From Gnetum montanum (Eukaryota > Streptophyta > Gnetopsida > Gnetales > Gnetaceae): a DNA stretch of 64,000 bases. The notes below the pieces were generated by a model. The model was not told the DNA's origin and ran no database searches. It worked only from the letters and a program-made list of their open reading frames with translations. The translations under genes were made by a program, and so were the position numbers. Below are positions 58,331 through 64,000 of this stretch, one piece after another. The first letter of the stretch is position 1, and each line of letters opens with the position of its first letter. The stretch spans positions 1,364,763 to 1,428,762 of the forward strand of contig MNCI01034697.1 in the NCBI GenBank assembly GCA_015680685.1, in the 5' to 3' direction.

Positions 58331-59510
58331 CTGATGCTAACCAATTTTGCATCCTCCAAGATGCTTATGACGGTCCTTGTGGGGGCCACTATGCTGGAAG
58401 ACATACTTCCATTAAGATCTTAATGGTAGGGTATTATTGGCCAACACTCTTTAGGGGCACTTATCAATTCGTCTACTCTTGTCACCATTGTCAACAGAAT
58501 GGTGGTATGATCGCTCAAATGGAGGAACCTCAATAGTGGATCCAACTACTAGAACCCTTCAACATTTGGGCATTGACTTCAAGGGTCCCATCACACCCAT
58601 GTCAAATGAAAAGGCATACATCATAGTCACTATTGACTATTGTACAAAATGGACATAAGCAACAGCCATCACCAACTGCACATCTTCTATAGCTACTTGA
58701 TTTGTACAACAAAATGTTGTAAACAAGTTTAGGATGCCACGTGCACTAATTTCTAGCAATGGTATTCATTTTACACATACCACCTTTCGAAAGCTCATGC
58801 AATTCTTGGGGTTAGAACATAAATTAATAACACCTTACCACCCCCCAAATTAACAATCGATTACAGTTTACCAATAGGGAGATCACTAAGATCTTAGCTA
58901 GAATAATTAGCAAATATAGGAGAGATTGGAGCATAAAGCTTAACAATGCCCTTTGGGCCTACTGCTCAATAGGGAAACTCCCTATAAGCTAGTGTACAGA
59001 GAACTTCTAACTCTTCATATCCAATCTAAGCTCTATAAACTTTTAATAGCCTATGACCTTGATCTTGACCTTAGCCTGGCATAGAAAGAAAGATTGATTA
59101 ACCTTAATGTGCTAGATGAGAATAGATTAGTGGCCTTGTTTGTGAATGAACTGCACAAGGAATTCAACAAAAAATGCCATGACCTCAAAATTAGGAAAGT
59201 CAAATTTCAACTAAGAGATAAGGCCCTTTACTAGAACCCCACACATGTGCCACAACAAACTAATTTTCAAACATTATGGAAGGGGCCTTACATCATTTAT
59301 GAAACCTTTCCTTCTAGGGCCATGTTGATCTGCAAACCTGAAAGCTCAAATAAGAAGTTACTAGTCAACACACAAGTCAAACCTTTCCATGAGCTCAAAA
59401 GAGCCAATGATAGTAACACCTTGTCGGATGGACAACCTCGCTCAATTTTTCAAATCTGCTCCTTCCAACTTAGTCATGGGGGAGATGGCCGTCCATGCAA
59501 ACCAATTAAG
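58331..59510 (+). pseudogene. Element E integrase (broken)
   Basis: The zinc-binding region is well kept at about 58345-58520: LQDAYDGPCGGHYAGR (first His changed to Tyr), YYWPTLF, CHHCQQNGG. The core start LEPFNIW is followed by a frameshift at 58570. Pieces of the second catalytic region (about 58740-58770) and of TNREITKILARIISKYRRDW (58870-58930) can be seen. The C-terminus has FQTLWKGPYIIYETFPSRAM (59265-59320), open within 59247-59726, which also reads into the noncoding T-rich tract. Confidence 0.8.
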
Positions 59511-60840
59511 TGGCTCCTAAGTTTTTATACTTTTTTGTTTTACATCTTTTTGTTTTTACACTTTTGGTTTTACATAATTTTTTTGTTTTACAACATCATT
59601 AGTACATTTTATCTTTTTTGGATATTTTACAATTTCTTTTATATGTTACTTTATTTTTATGTCTGTATATTTGTTAAGTTTTCTAATAAATTTCTTCATT
59701 ACCAACAAGACATAGTGATATTTTAGCTATTTGCTAATGGTGATTTGTACTTAATTTTTTTGATTGATAATGTCTGGATTCTATCTTTGAATTTTGATAA
59801 TTGATAACTAAGACAATGTTTCTTTAACATGGAACAGGTAGTAAGTCTACATCATCTACCCATCCACAACACTCAATGGTCTTCCTTGTTTTGGAAATAT
59901 GAGGTCCCTTTCATTAATGAAACTTTAAAAAAAACCTGTGACCTTGGTAATTTCCAAACTTGGGAAGGATTAAATGGATTGATAAGGGTGTGACTTCAAG
60001 GAGACTCAATGCTCTCTGTACTTTCCTATTCTATTGAGTGCATGAGTATTTTCATGGATTTCTTACCATTCCGTTATTGACCAACAACAAGAAGTTAAAG
60101 TCTTTGCATGGTGTGGTTTCCATGCAAAAATCCATAAAAACATAAAATTTGAAAAAATGATGGAAATTCAAAGCACATCCATTAGACAAAATAACAAGCT
60201 ACAAACACTGGTTATGGGACTAGAAAGACATGTTACCCATGCCTAAAGGTCCTCTCTAACTAAGACGCTTTCTTACATCCTACTTCTCTTTTCTTTTAAT
60301 AAGGAATGTTGATTGATCCATGGGAGCATTCTTGTATCTCGAGGAGGTGGACTAGTCTTAGAGTATCGATGAGAAGTCACTAAATGTGGTTGGTTTTGAT
60401 CTAGACTAAGGATGGACTTTATCAAGTCATTTAACCAAAAAATTCACAAGGAACTTCATGTGACTACGATTCAGAGTTCCATTCCACCTTCTCTCTAATC
60501 CATCAATGCTTTCCACTTTCCACCTCACTATCAATTTCTATGTCTTGTTTAATTTCTTAGCTTAATTTGTTAAAATTATTATGTAGATTGTTCTAGATTC
60601 AATCCTTAACTTTCTATAACCATTAATCAACTACGGGGTCCATGGACTCCTTGGTTTGAGGATATGCAAGGGAAAAAAGGGCATGAGCCTATTATGGGAA
60701 GGACCCACATGCTTATCTCTTGGTTGGGTTAGTTAACTTCCTTATCCTTAAGCATTTGTGCAATCAAATCTTCTGCATTCCCCATTGGTTGCATACAATT
60801 ATGCACTCCTTAATGGCATTTGTTCTAATAAAATTTCATT
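59511..60840 (+). other. Element E 3' noncoding region
   Basis: It starts with the TTTTTGTTTTACA minisatellite (59521-59600), as in D. It keeps the hairpin (60103-60128), the CACTGGTTATGGGACTA block (60202-60225) and the block at 60630-60715. After about 60790 the homology stops without an LTR. No ORF is supported. Confidence 0.55.
60103..60128 (+). other. Conserved hairpin in Athila-family 3' region (copy in E)
   Basis: TTTGCATGG (60103-60111) and CCATGCAAA (60120-60128) form a perfect 9-bp stem with an 8-base loop. It is the best-formed of three homologous hairpins. Confidence 0.55.
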
Positions 60841-61051
60841 CTCCAACATTATGCATAATCTAAGCCCTCTTCAAGTGCTTCATCATGTTCACGACTTTTT
60901 TGGCTCTCTGAGGACCCAAAATTGAAGCTTAAACTCCTTATATATTTTTTCAAATTTTCAAAGTGAAAAAATTCTCCATAGGCTCCATCGACAAGGGGAT
61001 GAATAGATGAGACCCCATTGATGGGACCCCATAAACACAAGGTAAAAAGTC

Positions 61052-61059
61052 TATATATA
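61052..61059 (+). promoter_or_regulatory. TATA box ahead of the coiled-coil pseudogene
   Basis: TATATATA in the context AGTCTATATATACGCAC, 38 bases before the first ATG of the following frame (61098). The spacing suits a promoter with a very short leader, but no transcript evidence is available. Confidence 0.35.
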
Positions 61060-61097
61060 CGCACAAACACTTTGAAATTTTTCACATTTGAGCCAAC

Positions 61098-63414
61098 ATG
61101 AGGAGGAGTTTTTGAACTTTTTAGAGGTCCTTGGGTTGCTTGAGATTAGGGTCAATCTGGCAAAAATTCCAATGTAGAAAAATCCTAGTGCTAAGAAAGA
61201 ATGGATGCAATGGTGCTATGGAGTTGACTACAAGGAGTTTGATGCACTCACTATGGCAGAGCACACATACTTCAAGATTGTAGCCTTTCACCTCAATCCA
61301 ATGATGAGACTAAGCAAAGTCACATCCTTCTCTACCCATGTGTGTGCCACTCTAAGCAAAATATTCCCAGTCAACCTTCCATAGCTGATCTATCTTGAGA
61401 TAGAGAAGCAATTCAAGGTAAATGAATGTGGAAGGAAGGCACTCCCCTTTCTATGCCTCATTAGAAAACTATGCAAGAGGGGAGGCATAGCATGCTACAC
61501 AAACGACGCCATTTGACATGCACCAACCACTTCTTGGGTAGAAATGATGAAGGACAATGTGCCTACCAAATTCTTAAGAAGAGGAGTAGCAACCACCACC
61601 CACTCACGAAACAACATCGAAGACCTGCATTTCCATTGAGCACATGTGCAAACTCCAAGAGCAGCTCTTATAATAGCAGTAGCAATAAGTAAGAATGAGT
61701 GGTGGTGATCCATCTTTGTGTACAGACCAACAATGAGTCACCTCAGCAAAGTGGCTCGAACCATCACTCAAATGAAAGGTGGGATGCCAATTTTCTCAAC
61801 CCAACTAATGCACATGCCTGCAAGGTTGAATCCAAGTGCCTAAGAGGTAATGGTGTCCCTCTCACAACAACAACATTTCCCAAACATCTCTATAAATGTC
61901 TCTACCTTTTTAGTGTGTCTAGAGGAGTGTGAGGGGGCAACTGTCTTGATGATGCAGCACCATGGGCAGGAGATAGTGGTCCAAGTGGTTGCTGACAAAG
62001 TGGTTGAAGCACTTAACGCACCTGTGATGTTTTTACTAGATGTTTTACACTCAAAGATGTGCAAACATCCACAAGAACTCTCAGTAGCCAATTGAGCATA
62101 GCCCAGCATAAGGAATTATTGGACCTACTAATGGGAACCGAGCAACCAATTCTAGATGCCTTTGACCTTCTAAATACCATCATTGCAACCTCGTTGAAGT
62201 TGCTTGAGGCAAGGGGAAAATGCATCATAATGAAGGGGAAACTTAAAATAGCCAAAGTAGAGAACCAACACTTGGCTGTGAAGGTTACTAATCTAAGAGC
62301 TTGCCTCATTGATCTTGCATTGCTCAACCTAGCACTAATGCATGATGAAGCTTTCAAAAAACTTCAAGACAAACTCAAAAAGGTTGAGGACACCAAGGAG
62401 TTGATGATCTTTAACCAGTCCTTGGCCAATGCCACAACACATAATATTCAAAAAGATTTGGTCTAGATACACCATGAACATGAGATCCTGATCGCAAAGA
62501 ATCATCACCTATAGAATGTTGATGTGCAGAAGTAGCAAATGGTAGATTTTATCCATCAACAGTAGAAGCAGTTAACCAAGGCGAACACAAAATTGAGGAG
62601 ATTAGCAGCAAAAAACAAAAACCTCTTCATGGAGAAGTCTGTGCCCTTTGCCAAAAATATGTAATAGAGATAGCCACTTGGAAGAATAACGCCCTCAAGT
62701 TTGAAAGAGTCAAGAACCATTACAGAGATCAAGTTGGTCTACATAAAGAAGTTAATGAAAAACCCATCCAATTAGCAAAGGAAAAAGTAGATGAGGTCCT
62801 CTAGTAGCTCCAACAAAAAGTTAATGTCTAGCAGCCTATCTTTGATGGGTTAAATACATAAAATAAAGCAAGAATCTGCATGAAGGAGTTGTAGATTAAG
62901 GAGATGAACAAATACATGGAAGTTGCCAATCTTTCCTATGCAAACCGAGTGATGCTGATTGCTGCAAGGCCACAATTAGAATTGGAGAAACAAGTGGCTA
63001 GCTCATACCTATTGTACAAGGCAGAGTTCAAACACCATAAAGAGACCAAGTAAAAGCTTGAGATGGCAAACATGGAACTTGAGGTTCTGAAGGTGAAGTT
63101 CACCAATCAAAGATCAACTACTGAGAACTTGGCCAAAAGGATGAATGACTACCAAGAGTTACAAAATGCACTCAGAGCATTTGACATCAAACACAAACAG
63201 TTCGTTGCTTGGTTCGTGAATGTGAAGGAGTTGTTTCCTACAATGTCTTGTTCATGGGATATCCCCATTTCGGCCCACATTGATGATGTAGTGTGGATCG
63301 TGAAAGATCTCCGAAGTAAGGAGGAGAAGATGAAGGCATTGTTGAATGCCTTCCATCTTCCACCAAAGGTTGCAATTGTCACTAGACAACCACAACAACT
63401 GCCTCAACCACCGC
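61098..63414 (+). pseudogene. PF20167-like coiled-coil transposon protein (broken)
   Basis: A single frame family of about 770 codons can be followed with stops and a few shifts. The N-terminal part (61190-61550): EWMQWCYGVDYKEFDAL, EHTYFKIVAFHLNPM, FSTHVCATLSKIFPVNLP, and LPFLCLIRKLCKRGGI. This resembles the putative plant transposon protein domain. The rest is long coiled coil: open at 61850-62095 and 62059-62466 (KLLEARGKCIIMKGKLKIAK), and 63063-63503 (LEVLKVKFTNQRSTTENLAK). A proline/glutamine-rich end is cut by the LTR at 63415. The role is unknown; such ORFs accompany some plant gypsy elements. It has no homologue elsewhere in this window except the weak fragment at 29.56-30.14 kb. Confidence 0.45.
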
Positions 63415-64000
63415 TGATGAGTGGCGAGGTATCCCTACACTCAACCATACGAAACGAGCGTAGCATGCGCGATCTAGTCGAACTCCATAGACTAAATGCC
63501 TAAACGCCACAAGGAACACTTGGGGTTAATCGTTCGTTGTCTTCCCATGCTTGCTTGTATGTGTCACGATGTATGGTTAAGCAAGTCTGAGGTATATGAT
63601 TTTTTTGGTATTTTTCGGTTTATCTCTTATGCTAAACGGTGAAGGGTTGAGAAACTAAACTAACTCTAACTACAGCACTAAGTCCTAGCGTCAGCATCCC
63701 TTCCCACTTGCCGTACACACCCTGAACTATGCAATTGTGGCTACCAAACGCTAATCGTTACTGAGATTACCACACGTAACGTGCATGCTCGAAGCGGTCG
63801 TACTAAGGCACTTAACTACCCTAAGTGTGACAAGCAGCTGATTCCTTGACTAGCCGTACACATCCGTAGATGCTCGTAATCAAGTCGTACTTGTCCCACA
63901 TTCTAGGAGGAAAGGGTTGAGAGAATCTAATCGCGATGAGTAGCCGATTCCTTGGCTAGCCGTACACGTTCGTCAACGCTCGTAACCAAGTTGTACTCAT
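63415..64000 (-). repeat. Athila-family LTR, minus orientation, cut by window end
   Basis: It begins TGATGAGTGGCGAGGTATCC and matches the reverse complement of 35127-36015 base for base over long stretches, including two copies of the 104-bp unit (63830-63900 and 63935-64000). ACCGC at 63410-63414 is the expected left TSD. It could be a solo LTR or the 3' LTR of an element that continues beyond the window. It is the best preserved LTR of its family here, with many intact CpG sites. Confidence 0.88.

Larger units (their letters stand above)
52299..60840 (+). mobile_element. Element E: Athila-like Ty3/gypsy element, 3' end missing
   Basis: 5' LTR (52299-53150), degenerate tRNA-Asp PBS, gag, protease, RT, RNase H, integrase and about 1.3 kb of 3' noncoding region follow in order on the plus strand. 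It is collinear with element A and similar across all domains. No 3' LTR is found; homology to the A/D 3' region ends near 60790 and unrelated DNA follows. All ORFs have stops. Confidence 0.85.

Noticed and set aside
59247-59726. Possible membrane protein from the phenylalanine/isoleucine-rich C-terminal half
   Set aside because: Only the first 90 codons are integrase C-terminus; the rest is the T-rich minisatellite read in frame.
61495-62357. Minus-strand open frames of 72-114 codons
   Set aside because: Antisense shadows of the plus-strand coiled-coil pseudogene.

Overview
This window looks like intergenic heterochromatin from a large-genome seed plant. It is AT-rich, depleted in CpG, and built almost entirely from decayed, nested retrotransposons. 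I find no intact single-copy host gene, no rRNA or tRNA gene and no bacterial-type operon. Support for a plant comes from an Athila/Tat-like Ty3/gypsy make-up with a tRNA-Asp-type primer binding site, L1-type LINEs with a DUF4283-like ORF1 and a zf-RVT tail, and plant-transposon-type ORFs (PF20167-like). A gymnosperm is possible, but the sequence alone does not settle it.

Layout. 1-725: unrecognised decayed coding sequence. 726 to about 29555: a large Tat-like Ty3/gypsy element on + (element T), with LTRs at 726-2345 and 28008-29555, gag, protease, RT, a second RNase H and an integrase stub. It is interrupted by a full-length Athila-like element on - (element A, 6016-15897, TSD CCAAA) and by a solo LTR (25211-26897, TSD CCAAG). 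A 6.4-kb block between its protease and RT (about 17.1-23.47 kb) holds tandem repeats and an unrecognised intron-bearing minus-strand pseudogene. 29.56-31.35 kb: a PF20167-like fragment, a 192-bp inverted-repeat element and AT-rich DNA. 31.35-35.13 kb: a minus-strand LINE (L1-a) split by a 1,166-bp solo LTR (TSD AGCAT) and bordered by an Athila-family solo LTR (35127-36015). 37208-45788: a Ty3/gypsy element on + (element C, TSD TCCCT) that contains a deleted Athila-family element on + (element D, 37623-42779). 45.79-52.26 kb: a second minus-strand LINE (L1-b). It is split by a solo LTR (48644-50298, TSD CCACT), which is itself split by another solo LTR in the opposite orientation (48989-49781, TSD AAGCC). 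52299 to about 60840: an Athila-like element on + (element E) with 5' LTR, PBS, gag, PR, RT, RNase H and IN, but no recognisable 3' LTR. 61098-63414: a long coiled-coil, PF20167-like pseudogene. 63415-64000: the start of a further minus-oriented Athila-family LTR that runs off the window.

How the parts relate. Each element once encoded the usual gag-protease-RT-RNase H-integrase set for copy-and-paste transposition; the LINEs encoded ORF1 and an endonuclease-RT ORF2. All are now broken by stop codons, frameshifts, internal deletions and catalytic-residue changes. The most informative signals are: target-site duplications that date the nesting order; short palindromic motif arrays upstream of the TATA box in the LTRs; conserved noncoding blocks, including a hairpin, in the long 3' region of the Athila-like family; and an unexplained array of about eleven 185-bp repeats inside element T. 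Coordinates without a TSD are approximate, and identities were judged by eye.
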